The position numbers and the translations under genes were made by a program. Shown here piece after piece: positions 27,132 to 35,912 of a stretch of 64,000 nt of DNA (the first letter of the stretch is position 1; each line of letters starts with the position of its first letter). Source of the stretch: Embleya sp049739465 (lineage in GTDB: Bacteria > Actinomycetota > Actinomycetes > Streptomycetales > Streptomycetaceae); assembly GCF_049739465.1 (NCBI RefSeq), contig NZ_JBMHHY010000011.1, forward strand, positions 124,001 through 188,000, given 5' to 3'. Under the pieces are notes generated by a model. The model had not been told where the DNA came from, did no database searches, and was given only the letters and a program-made list of their open reading frames with translations.

Positions 27132-27746
27132 ATGCGTACCACAAGGCCCCTGTTCGTAGTGGGGGTTGGCCTGACGACAGCCGCCGTTCTGGGATTCGGC
27201 ACATCGGTCTCGGTGGCGGTGCCGGCCGCCTCGGGCAACTCGAACCCGGCGGCCGGGCACGTGATGGTGGATGGGCACCGTGTGGTGGCCGGGAGCACGA
27301 TCGGGGAGTGGGGCAAGACGAAGGACGGCGAGCTGTTCTCCTTCACCTACGAGGCCGGCAAGGCCAAGCCCGCCGCACCCGTCGCGTCGGCGAGTTGTTC
27401 GGTGTACATCTCGGACGTCTCGTTCCATGGCGCCGGCGCCGGTGCGTGGTTCCAGTGGGAGACCTCGCAGGCCTGTAGCGGGTCGTTCGGCTCGCAGAGT
27501 CTCCAGACGCAGATGTGGCGCAGCTCGTGGAGCGGACCACGCGGCTACAACAATTGGCACAGCTCGAAGCGGACCACGAACAGCTTCATCGACTACGGGT
27601 GGTCGACGGACTGCCACGACGGCGGCGGCACCTACACCTACTACCCTGTGATGCAGGGCTACGCCAGTGGCATCGGCTGGGGCCCGAAGACCCGCTCCAA
27701 CAACGACCTGCGCAAGGGATGCGGGACAAGGTCGCCGAATCCGTAG
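27132..27746 (+). CDS. Secreted small protein of unknown function
   Basis: This 204-residue protein has a clear signal peptide (MRTTRPLFVVGVGLTTAAVLGF, cleavage predicted near SVAVPAA). The mature part has four Cys (CSVYIS, QACSG, TDCHD, KGCG) and many Trp/Ser/Gly, suggesting a compact disulfide-stabilised secreted fold. No known domain is recognised. The ATG at 27132 is preceded by GGAGG. A 57-codon gene follows 9 bp downstream on the same strand with its own ribosome site, so the two are probably cotranscribed. Confidence 0.85.
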   Translation: MRTTRPLFVVGVGLTTAAVLGFGTSVSVAVPAASGNSNPAAGHVMVDGHRVVAGSTIGEWGKTKDGELFSFTYEAGKAKPAAPVASASCSVYISDVSFHGAGAGAWFQWETSQACSGSFGSQSLQTQMWRSSWSGPRGYNNWHSSKRTTNSFIDYGWSTDCHDGGGTYTYYPVMQGYASGIGWGPKTRSNNDLRKGCGTRSPNP

Positions 27747-27755
27747 GAGAGGCGC

Positions 27756-27929
27756 ATGGCCGAACCACCCACGAAGTACTCGCCCGAGGGCACACCGTTG
27801 GGTCGCAGCGCGGACGACATCCCGCTCGGCAACAACTACTCCGCCGAGACCCCACGCGCCCGCAAGCTGTGGCGGCGGATCAGGGACGTACTCCGCCGCC
27901 CGGTGAGGAACAACAAGCAGCGCCACTGA
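27756..27929 (+). CDS. Small basic protein (57 aa), unknown
   Basis: This is a short gene of 57 codons. The ATG is preceded by GTAGGAGAGGCGC, a good ribosome site. The N-terminal half is polar (KYSPEGTPLGRSADDIPLG) and the C-terminal half is strongly basic (RARKLWRRIRDVLRRPVRNN), possibly an amphipathic helix. It has no signal peptide or known domain. It lies 9 bp downstream of the secreted-protein gene, so they likely form a pair. A nucleic-acid- or membrane-binding peptide, or an immunity-like partner, is conceivable but unsupported. Confidence 0.65.
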   Translation: MAEPPTKYSPEGTPLGRSADDIPLGNNYSAETPRARKLWRRIRDVLRRPVRNNKQRH

Positions 27930-28366
27930 TCACGCGAGATCGGTGGGCCTACCGCGCGGGGCCGAGCAACTTCACGATGCCCGGCCACCGTGCCTTGCCG
28001 CCGAGGGCGGCAACGAGACGTACGGCCGGCTCGCGACGCCACCCCGAACGAGCCGGGGCAACAGGGACCGCGGCGACGCGGGACGCCGACGCCGGCGCCG
28101 ACACCTGCCTGCGCGTAAGGCTCACGTGCCCGACGCGGGCGGCCGTGGGCGAGTGCCGGCACCGGCCTCGACCGGCGGCACCCGACCACACCGGGTGGCA
28201 CGACGAACCACGACCCGTGGGCGGCGGGGATGTGGTTACGACACCGACCGCCACACGATCAAGATCCGCCGAATCGGTGCCCAGACCCTCCCGACCCGCG
28301 CGCGGGGGGTGGGGCGGGTGCGGCGTGGGGCAGGATCGGATTCATGACTTCATTTTTTCCGGGTTC
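27930..28366. other. 437-bp intergenic region
   Basis: Open frames exist on both strands, but none has a recognisable domain or ribosome site. An ATG at 28344 begins a short frame overlapping the GNAT gene in another phase and is not supported. Nothing functional is recognised. Confidence 0.55.
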
Positions 28367-28951
28367 GTGCTGCCGGCCGAGATACACGTGCAAGGGCATG
28401 GGGTGTGGTTGCGTGAGTGGGTCGACGACGATGTGCCGGTGATGGTCGACCTGTTCGACGAGGAGCGGGTCGTGCGGTGGACTCCGCTCGTGTCGCCGTT
28501 CGATGCCGACGCCGCGCGCGAATATCTGAAGCGGGCCAGGGACTTTCGCGCGCTGCATCGGGGCGCGCAGTTGGCGGTCACCGTCGACGGCGGTGAAGCG
28601 TGTGGCGAGGTGCTGCTGTTTCGGGCCGACGACGGTGCCCCCGTCGATCTGGGCTCGGACGACGCGGTGTCGGAGCCGGCGCCGACCCTGGTCGGGGAGA
28701 TCGCCTACGTGATCGGTGCTCGGCATCGTCGCCAGGGGCTCGCGGCGCGCTCGGTGCGGTTGATGACCGAGTACGCGCTGCGGGACCTGGGCGCCGACGC
28801 GGTGATCCTGCGGATCGCGCCGGAGAATGCCGCGAGCGAGGCGGTCGCGCGGTCCGCCGGGTTTCGGCGGACCGACGCGGCGCCGGTGGTCCGCGAACGA
28901 CCCGGGCGACGGGTCGTCCTGCACACCTGGGTGAAGCGCGAACCGGCTTAG
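28367..28951 (+). CDS. GNAT-family N-acetyltransferase
   Basis: This protein of about 194 residues has a GNAT fold of the RimJ/RimL-like type. The beginning reads EIHVQGHGVWLREWVDDD with TPLVSPFDADAAREYLKRA. The acetyl-CoA signature is IAYVIGARHRRQGLAARSVRLMTEYAL, followed by RIAPENAASEAVARSAGF. The start is uncertain: GTG at 28367 fits the domain, but its ribosome site is weak. The substrate is unknown. The gene is convergent with a truncated MFS gene. Confidence 0.82.
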   Translation: MLPAEIHVQGHGVWLREWVDDDVPVMVDLFDEERVVRWTPLVSPFDADAAREYLKRARDFRALHRGAQLAVTVDGGEACGEVLLFRADDGAPVDLGSDDAVSEPAPTLVGEIAYVIGARHRRQGLAARSVRLMTEYALRDLGADAVILRIAPENAASEAVARSAGFRRTDAAPVVRERPGRRVVLHTWVKREPA

Positions 28952-28981
28952 CGGGTAAGGACGTTGCCGGCGGCGTGCGGA

Positions 28982-29842
28982 TCAGCCGACGGCTCGCCCC
29001 GGAGCGGCGCGTCGGACGCCCGTCGTGCCGACGAGCAGGGCCAGGCCGGGAGCCATCGCCCGGATCCGGTGCGCCCCGGGCGACAACGCGCCCGACGCGG
29101 CGGCGCCGACCAGTTCGCCGACCGAGAGCGCGGCGAGCAGCAGGCCGAGGGAGCGCGGCCCGCCCGGCAGTTCGGTCCGGGCCAGCCACGGACCGGTGAC
29201 CATCGACATGCCCTCGGCGATGTTGAAGGCCATGAACGCCACGGTGGTGGTGACCAGTACGCGGTCGCGCAACAACCCCGCCAGGCCCGCCCGCGCCGCA
29301 CCGGGCTCGACCCGGTCGGCGGCACTCGGCCGATCCGGGCCCAGCGGCCGGCGTACCGCGAGCGCCGTCCAGGCGAACAGCGCGTGGCTCGCCGCGTCGA
29401 AGACCAACACGGTCTCCGCACCCACCACCGCGAGCAGCAGGCCGGCCAGTGCCGGGCCGATCATCCCGGCCAGGCCGAAGCCCAGCGACTCCAGCGCATT
29501 GGCCGCGTCCAGCCGCTCGGCGCGCACCAGGTCCGGAATCGCGGCGGGGAAGCCCGCCAGCGGCACCATCTTCAGCAGCCCGTACGTCGCGGCCACCACG
29601 AACGGCAGCGCGGTGGGTACCCGACCGAGCACCGCCGCGACCGGGATCGAGGCCACCGCCGCGCCGCGCAGCACACTGTCCGCGGCCAGCACGTACCGCT
29701 TGTCGAAGCGGTCGAGCAGCGGCCCGACCAGCAGCCCGCCGAGAAACACCGGCAGGGTGAAACACACCGTGAGCAACCCGAGCCGACCGAGCCCGCCGGA
29801 GTGCGACAGCACCAGCCAGACCAGCTGATCGCCGAGGTCGGC
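28982..29842 (-). pseudogene. Truncated MFS transporter
   Basis: This is a remnant of a ~12-TM major facilitator transporter. The frame starts abruptly at LGDQLVWLVLS (first membrane helix, ~15 residues missing). It continues through the first cytoplasmic loop VGPLLDRFDKRYV and central segments (AFMAFNIAEGMSM), then ends after about nine helices at LALLVGT followed by unrelated residues. Both ends therefore appear lost. The 5' end abuts, head to head, the truncated Ada/AlkA remnant at ~29.83 kb, consistent with one deletion that removed both promoters. Confidence 0.75.
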
Positions 29843-31025
29843 GCCGGGCCCCAGGCGCCGGCCCGCGCGCAACGTGCGCAGACCGCCCGCATCCTCCTCG
29901 AGACCACCGAACTGCCGTTCGGCGAGCTGGCGTTCGCCGCCGGGTTCGCCGGCATCCGGCAGTTCAACGACACCATCCGGAGCCTGTTCGCGACCACCCC
30001 GACCCGGCTGCGCGCGGCGGGTGCGGTGGGGGCGATGGGTGTGGCAGGTGGGACGGGCGGGACGAGCGGGGCCGATGACGCACCACCCCCGGCAGCCGCC
30101 CCCGGGGCGATCGCACTCAAGCTCGCCTATCGGCCGCCGCACGACGTGGCCGCGCTGCTCGACTTCCTCGGGGCGTACGCGGTCCCCGGCGTCGAGGAAT
30201 ACGCCGACGGCACCTACCGACGCTCCCTGACCCTGCCGCACGGGACCGGCATGGTTGCACTGCGCGATGCCCCCGGTAGCCCACACCTGGAGTGCGAGGT
30301 ACGCCTGACCGACCTGCGCGACCTCACCTCGGCCGTGCACCGCTGCCGCCGGCTGCTCGATCTGGACGCCGACCAACGGGCCGTCGCGGCGCACCTGGCG
30401 CGCGACCCGCTGCTGCAGCAGCTGATCGAGCGATCCCCGGGCCGCCGGGTGCCGGGCATGGTGGACGCGGCGGAGTCGGCGATCCGGGCCGTACTCGGCG
30501 CGGGCACCGACCCCGACACCGCGCGCCCGCGCCGCCGCCCTGGTCCGCCGGTACGGCCGGCCCTCGGCCGCCCCGGTGGGCGCGATCACGCACACCTTCC
30601 CGGACGTACAGGCGCTGTCCGCCGACCCGCACCCCACCCTCGCCGCCCTCGCCCGGGCCCTGGCCGACGGCACCCTCGACCTGGGCCCCGGCGCCGACCG
30701 CGCCCACGCCGCACGGCAACTCGCCGAGCTGCCCGGCCTCGACCCGACGACGATCACCCGGATCCGGATGCGCGCGCTCGCCGACCCGGACGTACTGATC
30801 GTCGACCGAGCACTGCGCGACGGCCTGCGCGGGCTCGGCCCGGCCGATGACCGGCAGGACATCGCGGCCCGCGCCGAACACTGGCGGCCCTGGCGGTCGT
30901 ACGCCACCCACCACCTGTGGGCCCTGGCCGACGGCCCGCCGGAAGACGCCTCCCCACAGGCCGGTCGCCTTCGTGTCGGTCGTACTCGGCCCGATCGCAC
31001 TCAGCCGACCGGGTGCGGCTCGTAG
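29817..31025 (+). pseudogene. Truncated and frameshifted Ada/AlkA-type DNA repair gene
   Basis: The frame begins inside an AraC-type HTH typical of Ada/AlkA fusions (LIAEVGAGPQA, ARAQRAQTARILLETTELPF, FAAGFAGIRQFNDTIR). An AlkA N-terminal domain follows (LKLAYRPPHDV, LECEVRLTDLRDL). Near 30,520-30,550 the frame breaks and continues in another phase as ALVRRYGRPSAAP, ITHTFPDVQAL and WRPWRSYATHHLWAL, the AlkA C-terminal part. The helix-hairpin-helix region reads LPGLDPTTITRIRMRAL and lacks the usual GxGPWTA. The alkyl-acceptor and first HTH half are absent. It was probably a two-domain alkylation-response protein, now inactive. Confidence 0.8.
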
Positions 31026-32368
31026 CCCGGGAAAGGGCGATCGAACAGCCAGTTGTAGAGCATCTCCCGGGCGATCCGCGGCTGGAAAGCCGGCACCTGG
31101 TGCCCGGAATCGGGAATCCCCACCTGCGTCAGATTCCCGTGCCGGCGGACGAACCCCTTCGGGTTCCCCTGCGCCTGCATCCAGATCCGCCGCGGCGCGT
31201 CGTGCCACTGCCGATATGCCGGCTCGCCCCTGCGCCGCATCAGGTCGTCCAGGATCTCCTCGGTGCTGCGGAACCCGCACGCGGTGTCGAAGTTCCCGGT
31301 GTAGAGGAGCGTCTTGTAGCCCTTGTCGAGGATCTCGGCGTACAGCCCGGAGCAGTCCACCATGTTGTCCAGCACCAGCGCGTCGGCCACCGGACCCTCG
31401 TTGTCGGCGAACTGCCAGGTCACCTCGGTCGGCACATGGAGCGCCTGCTTGACGTCCGCGCTGTTCAGGTAGGCGCGCAGCGCCCCCATGGACAGGTCGC
31501 CCCAGCGCCGCACGTCGTAGAAGTCGAAGTTCCCGCCAAAGGCCAGGACCGCGGCGACCAGCTTGTTGCCGAGCTCGGTGGCCTTCGCGAACTCGCCTGC
31601 GGCAAGGGCGGCTTGGTAGACGGCGTACGACCGGTACAGGGACTCCTGCTGGGCCAGGCCGAGGAACCCGGTCGTATAGGCGTAGTCGATCAGCACCCGG
31701 AGCGAAAGCTCGGGCCTGATCCAGCCGTTGCCGACGGAGACGCCCCGCAGATCGATGTGCGCCCCATCGGGGTCGGCACGGTTGTGCGCGTCGATCTCCA
31801 GGGCGATCGCCGGTACATACTTGCCCGCGTAGCTTTCGCCGCAGACATACAGCGGACACTTCGCATACTCCGGGTGGGCGGCGAAGAACTTCTCCAGAGC
31901 CTCCCGGAACATCCGGGCAAGGGTCTGCTCGTCGCGTACGTACTCCCCGGCGTCGGAGTAGCTGTATCCGGTGCCGATCGGCTGGTCCCAGAAGACGACA
32001 TGCGCCTCCTGATTCCAGCTGTCCGGGTCCGCCGACACCGTCCCGGCGGCGTCGAGGCCGATGGACAGTGGCCCGTTCTCCAGGAACAGCCCCAACAGCG
32101 AGGACGCGCCGGGCCCGCCGTTGAGCCAGATCAGCAACGGGGTTCGGCTGATCAGCTCCTGCTGATCGGACACCGCGACATTGGGGTTGCAGGTCTGGCT
32201 CTCGAAGAACCAGTAGAACAGGTGGTTCTCGGCGTTCGGGTGCTCCGTGCTGTCGACGTGCGCGTAACCGGCGTAGGAGCGAACCTTCTTGGTGTCCTTG
32301 GTGTAGAAGTCGATACTCATGGTGTTGGGGATGTTCGCCGGAATCGACCCGACGAGATCTGCGGACAT
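31001..32368 (-). CDS. Serine carboxypeptidase-like protein (peptidase S10)
   Basis: This 455-residue protein belongs to the S10 serine carboxypeptidases, a family best known from eukaryotic vacuoles and secretory routes. The oxyanion motif LIWLNGGPGASSL, catalytic Ser179 in GESYAGKY, catalytic Asp in GNFDTACG and catalytic His in DSGHQVP are all present. No signal peptide or membrane segment is seen, so the enzyme should be cytoplasmic, unlike classical members. The ribosome site is weak. The final 25 bp overlap, on the opposite strand, the end of the Ada/AlkA remnant. The substrate could be a peptide or an acyl group, as in acyltransferase-like relatives. Confidence 0.92.
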   Translation of the reverse strand: MSADLVGSIPANIPNTMSIDFYTKDTKKVRSYAGYAHVDSTEHPNAENHLFYWFFESQTCNPNVAVSDQQELISRTPLLIWLNGGPGASSLLGLFLENGPLSIGLDAAGTVSADPDSWNQEAHVVFWDQPIGTGYSYSDAGEYVRDEQTLARMFREALEKFFAAHPEYAKCPLYVCGESYAGKYVPAIALEIDAHNRADPDGAHIDLRGVSVGNGWIRPELSLRVLIDYAYTTGFLGLAQQESLYRSYAVYQAALAAGEFAKATELGNKLVAAVLAFGGNFDFYDVRRWGDLSMGALRAYLNSADVKQALHVPTEVTWQFADNEGPVADALVLDNMVDCSGLYAEILDKGYKTLLYTGNFDTACGFRSTEEILDDLMRRRGEPAYRQWHDAPRRIWMQAQGNPKGFVRRHGNLTQVGIPDSGHQVPAFQPRIAREMLYNWLFDRPFPGYEPHPVG

Positions 32369-32659
32369 GCTTCACCATCCGTTCGACGACGGCGGATTCG
32401 TCGGGGCGCGAGGCGCGAGGCGCGAGGGGCGGCGGCGCCGGGATCGGGGGTGACGGGAACCGGCGAACAGCCCGGCCGTCCTTCGCAGTTGCCCGAGGAC
32501 GTCGATGCGTTGGCCCGGCAAAGGTTGCAGCGGCGGGAATCGGCCTCCTCCAGACTGGTTGGGCAGCCGCGCGAAACACAAGAGCGATCACCCGAACGGC
32601 CCAGCGACACGGGCCACTTAGAAGTCGTCTCATTTGGCGTGTTCGCTATTCTGGCGTGT

Positions 32660-33016
32660 GTGACGACGCTTGTGGAGCGGTTGGTGCCGGACGAGTTGTG
32701 GGAGCTGTTCGAGCGGGTGGCGCCCTCGAAGCCGACCCGGCCGCAGGGTGGTGGCCGACGGCGGTACGGGGATCGCGAGGTGTTGGCGGGCATCGTGTTC
32801 GTGGCAACGTCGGGTTGCACGTGGCGCCAACTCCCGCCGGTGTTCGGGGCGTCCTGGCAGACGATCCACCGGCGGTTCACCGAGTGGAGTCGCGCCCGCG
32901 TGTGGGCGAAACTGCATAGGGTCCTGCTTGACGAACTCGGCGCGCGTGGCTCGCTGGACTGGTCGCGGTGTGCGGTGGACTCGGTGAACATGCGGGCCCT
33001 GAAAAGGGGGAGTTGA
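32660..33016 (+). CDS. IS5-family transposase, ORFA
   Basis: This 118-residue first frame has the DUF4096-like start (LVPDELWELFERVAPSK) and GCTWRQLPPVFG. It then has IHRRFTEWSRARVW and the first catalytic Asp in CAVDSVNMRALK. It ends with TGA just after the A4G5 slippery run, where a -1 shift would join ORFB to give the full DDE enzyme. Confidence 0.9.
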   Translation: MTTLVERLVPDELWELFERVAPSKPTRPQGGGRRRYGDREVLAGIVFVATSGCTWRQLPPVFGASWQTIHRRFTEWSRARVWAKLHRVLLDELGARGSLDWSRCAVDSVNMRALKRGS

Positions 33017-33465
33017 CGGGTCCGAATCCTGTGGATCGGGGCAAGTACGGGTCGAAGATCCACCTGTTGGTCGATCGGGGCGGTCTACCGCTGTCGATCG
33101 GCATCTCCGGGGCGAACACCCACGACAGCCAGGCGTTGATCCCCCTGGTCGAGAACATCCCGCCGATCCGCTCCCGCCGCGGACCACGCCGCCGCAGACC
33201 GGCGAAACTCCACGGTGACAAGGCTTACGACCACCGCTTCATCCGCGCCTACCTGCGGAAACGTCGCATCACACACCGCATCGCACGACGCGGCATCGAG
33301 TCCTCACAACGCCTTGGACGACACCGGTGGGTCGTGGAAAGAACGGTGGCGTGGCTCAACGCCTTCCGCCGACTCCACCGCCGATACGAGGTCAAGGCCA
33401 CGCACTTCGGCGCCTTCGTCAGCCTCGCCGCCGCACTCATCTGCTACCGCCGATACACCAAATGA
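32968..33465 (+). CDS. IS5-family transposase, ORFB (expressed by -1 frameshift)
   Basis: This second frame covers the rest of the DDE domain. It includes the second catalytic Asp in GISGANTHDS, the segment HGDKAYD, and the catalytic Glu region RWVVERTVAWLN followed by RRYE. It lies in the -1 phase relative to ORFA and has no convincing start of its own. The real joint product probably begins at 32660. The stop codon is inside the right inverted repeat. Confidence 0.88.
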   Translation: MCGGLGEHAGPEKGELTGPNPVDRGKYGSKIHLLVDRGGLPLSIGISGANTHDSQALIPLVENIPPIRSRRGPRRRRPAKLHGDKAYDHRFIRAYLRKRRITHRIARRGIESSQRLGRHRWVVERTVAWLNAFRRLHRRYEVKATHFGAFVSLAAALICYRRYTK

Positions 33466-33533
33466 GACGACTTCTTACCAGTTCCCGACGCGCAGCAGGC
33501 TCAGCACCCAGCACCCAACGACAGTCCATGCAG

Positions 33534-33566
33534 GACGCTCGGCCGGGGAAATCCCGGCCGAGCGTC
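33534..33566. terminator. Perfect 14-bp stem hairpin
   Basis: The arms GACGCTCGGCCGGG and CCCGGCCGAGCGTC enclose a 5-nt GAAAT loop. It lies between the IS element and the small gene at 33651 and is a strong bidirectional terminator candidate. The gene it originally served may have been displaced by the IS. Confidence 0.7.
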
Positions 33567-33650
33567 GGTCCAATCCGGGCGGCCGAAATCCGTTCGGCGT
33601 TTTCGGCGGTCTCGTGCCGATCACCATGTATCCGGTGCGATGCTGGTCCT

Positions 33651-33956
33651 ATGTCTGACTGGACCCATGTAGTGCGAGGAGAGGCCGTCGTCCTGCCCGG
33701 GACCCTCGGTGGGATCCGTGCCGCGTTGCCCGAGGACCGGCGTGCGGCGTTCGACGAGGAAATGTACTCGACACCGCTCGAACACCTCGCACGACGCGCG
33801 ATCCTCGGTTGGGCGCTGCCGCCGGAGGCCCACGAGGAGTCCGAGGAGGATCTGGCCCGGATCAAGGCTGGTGACTACACGGGGGTGACGGACGGCCTGG
33901 GCAACCCGGTGCGGTCGCCCGAGGAGGAGGGACCGTTGACGGCACCGTTCGGCTGA
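33651..33956 (+). CDS. Small acidic protein of unknown function
   Basis: This 101-residue acidic protein starts at an ATG downstream of the hairpin at 33534-33566. The part GIRAALPEDRRAAFDEEM resembles short helical actinobacterial proteins sometimes found near toxin-antitoxin-type pairs. No toxin partner is adjacent and I do not recognise a family with confidence. The C-terminal half is rich in Glu/Asp and Gly-Pro. No signal peptide or membrane segment is seen. Confidence 0.65.
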   Translation: MSDWTHVVRGEAVVLPGTLGGIRAALPEDRRAAFDEEMYSTPLEHLARRAILGWALPPEAHEESEEDLARIKAGDYTGVTDGLGNPVRSPEEEGPLTAPFG

Positions 33957-34098
33957 CGCTGCCGGCTCGGCGACACACCCCCGGCCGGCCCGTGCCTACC
34001 CCGGCTCGACCGGGCCGGTCTGTGGTTCGGCCACGGAGTTGGCGGGGACATGTCTCCACGGTACTGCCGGCGCCCTCTCGCGCGTGCCCGATTGCCGA

Positions 34099-35661
34099 TC
34101 AGTGTCCCTGTCGTGGTGAACTCCCTTGCAGGATTGCCATTGCCGCGTTGTGGCCGGGGATGCCGCTGACGCCGCCGCCGCGTTGGGCGCCGGCTCCGCA
34201 CAGGAGGATTCGGGGGTGGGGTGTCTCGACGCCCCACGTGCCGGCGGTCTCCGGGTCGGTCGCGTATGGCCAGGACAGGTCGCGGTGGAAGATGTGGCCG
34301 GCGGGGAGGCCGAGTTCGTGTTCCAGGTCCAGGGGCGTGTGGACCTCCAGGCACGGGTTGCCGTCGGCGTCGCGCAGCAGGCAGTCCTCGATCGGTTCCG
34401 CGAGCACGCCGTCCACGGAGTCGAGCATCGCGCGCAGCGCCCTCGCCCGGGCACCGTCGTGGTCGTCGACGAACAGCCGCGCGGGCATGTGCAGGCCGAA
34501 GAGTGTGAGGGTGTGCACGCCTGCGGTCCGCAGGTCCGGGCCGAGGATGGAGGGGTCGGTGAGGGTGTGGCAGTACATCTCACCCGGTGGCAGTACCGGT
34601 ACCTCCCCGGCCGCGGCGCCTGCGTATGCCGCCGCGAGTTGCGCGTATCCCTCGTTGACGTGGAACGTGCCCGCGAAGGCCCGACCCGGATCCGCGGCCG
34701 GATCGCGCAGGCGCGGCAGGCGCGAGAGCACCATGTTGACCTTGAGCTGCGACCCCTCCGGCGCCGCGCCGACCGGCGCGTTGCCCAGGAGCCGATCCAG
34801 CGTCGCGGGCGCGACGGCGGCGAGGACGTGGCCGCCGGTGACGCGGTACTCCTCGTCGCCGATCGTGTATCGCACCTCGCCGTCCGGATCCACGCCGGTG
34901 ACCGCCGCCCCGGTACGCAACCGCGCCCCGCCTGCGCGGGCCGCGTCGGCCAGGCCCGCCGTGACGGCGCCCATGCCGCCCACCGGCACGTCCCAGTCGC
35001 CCGTCCCGCCGCCGACCACGTGGTACAGGAAGCACCGGTTCTGCCGCAGCGCGGCATCGTCCAACGGCGCGAACGTACCGATCAGCGCATCCGTCGCCAC
35101 CACTCCGCGTACCGTGTCGTCGGCGAATTCCGCCTCCAGCACCCCGGACAACGGTTGCGCGAACAACGTGTCCCACACCCGCTCGTCGTCCACCAGGCGG
35201 CGGAACTCGGCGGCGGAGCGCAGCGGTTCGGTGAGCGTGGGAAACACCCGCTCGGCCAGCCGTGCCGTGGCCGCGCCGAACCGCTCCCATGCGTCGGCCT
35301 CGCGGGCACCGGCGAACCGGGTCAACTCGGCGCGCGTACGCTCCGGATCCGCGGCGTCGACGAGGAAGCCGCCGCTGCCGACCGGGGTGTACGACCCGAT
35401 CCGCCGGCGCCGCAACTCCAGGGGCAGCCGCAGGTCTTCCACGATCTTCCGGGGCAGCAGGCTCACCAGGTACGAGTAGCGGGACAGCCGCACATCGACC
35501 CCGGGGAACGGGCGACACGACACCGCCGCACCACCGACCTCGTCGAGCCGCTCCAGGACGACCACCGACCGACCGGCCTGCGCCAGATACGCCGCCGCGA
35601 CCAGGCCGTTGTGCCCGCCCCCGACCACGACGACGTCGAACCTGCCACCGTCACGAACCAT
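34099..35661 (-). CDS. FAD-dependent oxidoreductase, CrtI/PYROXD2-like
   Basis: This 520-residue flavoprotein is of the phytoene-desaturase superfamily. The N-terminal Rossmann motif DVVVVGGGHNGLVAAAYLA, followed by ERLDEVGGAA, binds FAD. The C-terminal part ends with LLCGAGAQRGGGVSGIPGHNAA, the second FAD-contacting element. The overall pattern is closer to PYROXD2-like enzymes than to a typical carotenoid desaturase. The ATG at 35661 follows GGAGGCGGAA. A prenyl-synthase fusion gene lies 0.6 kb away on the same strand, so a terpenoid substrate is plausible but unproven. Confidence 0.88.
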   Translation of the reverse strand: MVRDGGRFDVVVVGGGHNGLVAAAYLAQAGRSVVVLERLDEVGGAAVSCRPFPGVDVRLSRYSYLVSLLPRKIVEDLRLPLELRRRRIGSYTPVGSGGFLVDAADPERTRAELTRFAGAREADAWERFGAATARLAERVFPTLTEPLRSAAEFRRLVDDERVWDTLFAQPLSGVLEAEFADDTVRGVVATDALIGTFAPLDDAALRQNRCFLYHVVGGGTGDWDVPVGGMGAVTAGLADAARAGGARLRTGAAVTGVDPDGEVRYTIGDEEYRVTGGHVLAAVAPATLDRLLGNAPVGAAPEGSQLKVNMVLSRLPRLRDPAADPGRAFAGTFHVNEGYAQLAAAYAGAAAGEVPVLPPGEMYCHTLTDPSILGPDLRTAGVHTLTLFGLHMPARLFVDDHDGARARALRAMLDSVDGVLAEPIEDCLLRDADGNPCLEVHTPLDLEHELGLPAGHIFHRDLSWPYATDPETAGTWGVETPHPRILLCGAGAQRGGGVSGIPGHNAAMAILQGSSPRQGH

Positions 35662-35912
35662 TTCCGCCTCCGGCCTTCGCGAGCTTGGTACACCCGGCAC
35701 TCACACAGGCAGCGTAGGCATCCGAGGCCCCACCCGACACACCCGGCGTGGGTGGGCGCGGATCGACATCACTGCACGATTCAACCGAACGGGTGGTTTC
35801 GCGCCGTGGACCCCGCCGCCGGGCGCTCGGACGGGTCACGCTGGATATGCGAAGTCGCGCCCGCAGTCGCGGAGTTGCGCGTGCCGCCGAGCAGTGAAGC
35901 AAAGGGGAAGAG

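Larger units (their letters stand above)
32621..33474 (+). mobile_element. IS5-family insertion sequence (IS427-like), 854 bp
   Basis: This is a complete element bounded by ~17-bp inverted repeats, GAAGTCGTCTCATTTGG at the left and its complement at the right end. It is flanked by 3-bp TTA direct repeats at 32618-32620 and 33475-33477. It encodes a transposase in two phases with a slippery A4G5 run at 33002-33010. Size, organisation and target repeat fit the IS427-like branch of IS5. It looks intact and recently inserted. Confidence 0.92.

Noticed and set aside
28344..28442. ATG at 28344 as the start of the GNAT gene
   Set aside because: It is in a different phase from the acetyltransferase. 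It would require a frameshift not otherwise supported.
32450..32620. Possible small plus-strand gene (GTG at 32450) interrupted by the IS element
   Set aside because: Rejoining the flanks keeps the frame open past the hairpin at 33534 with no recognisable protein; too little support.
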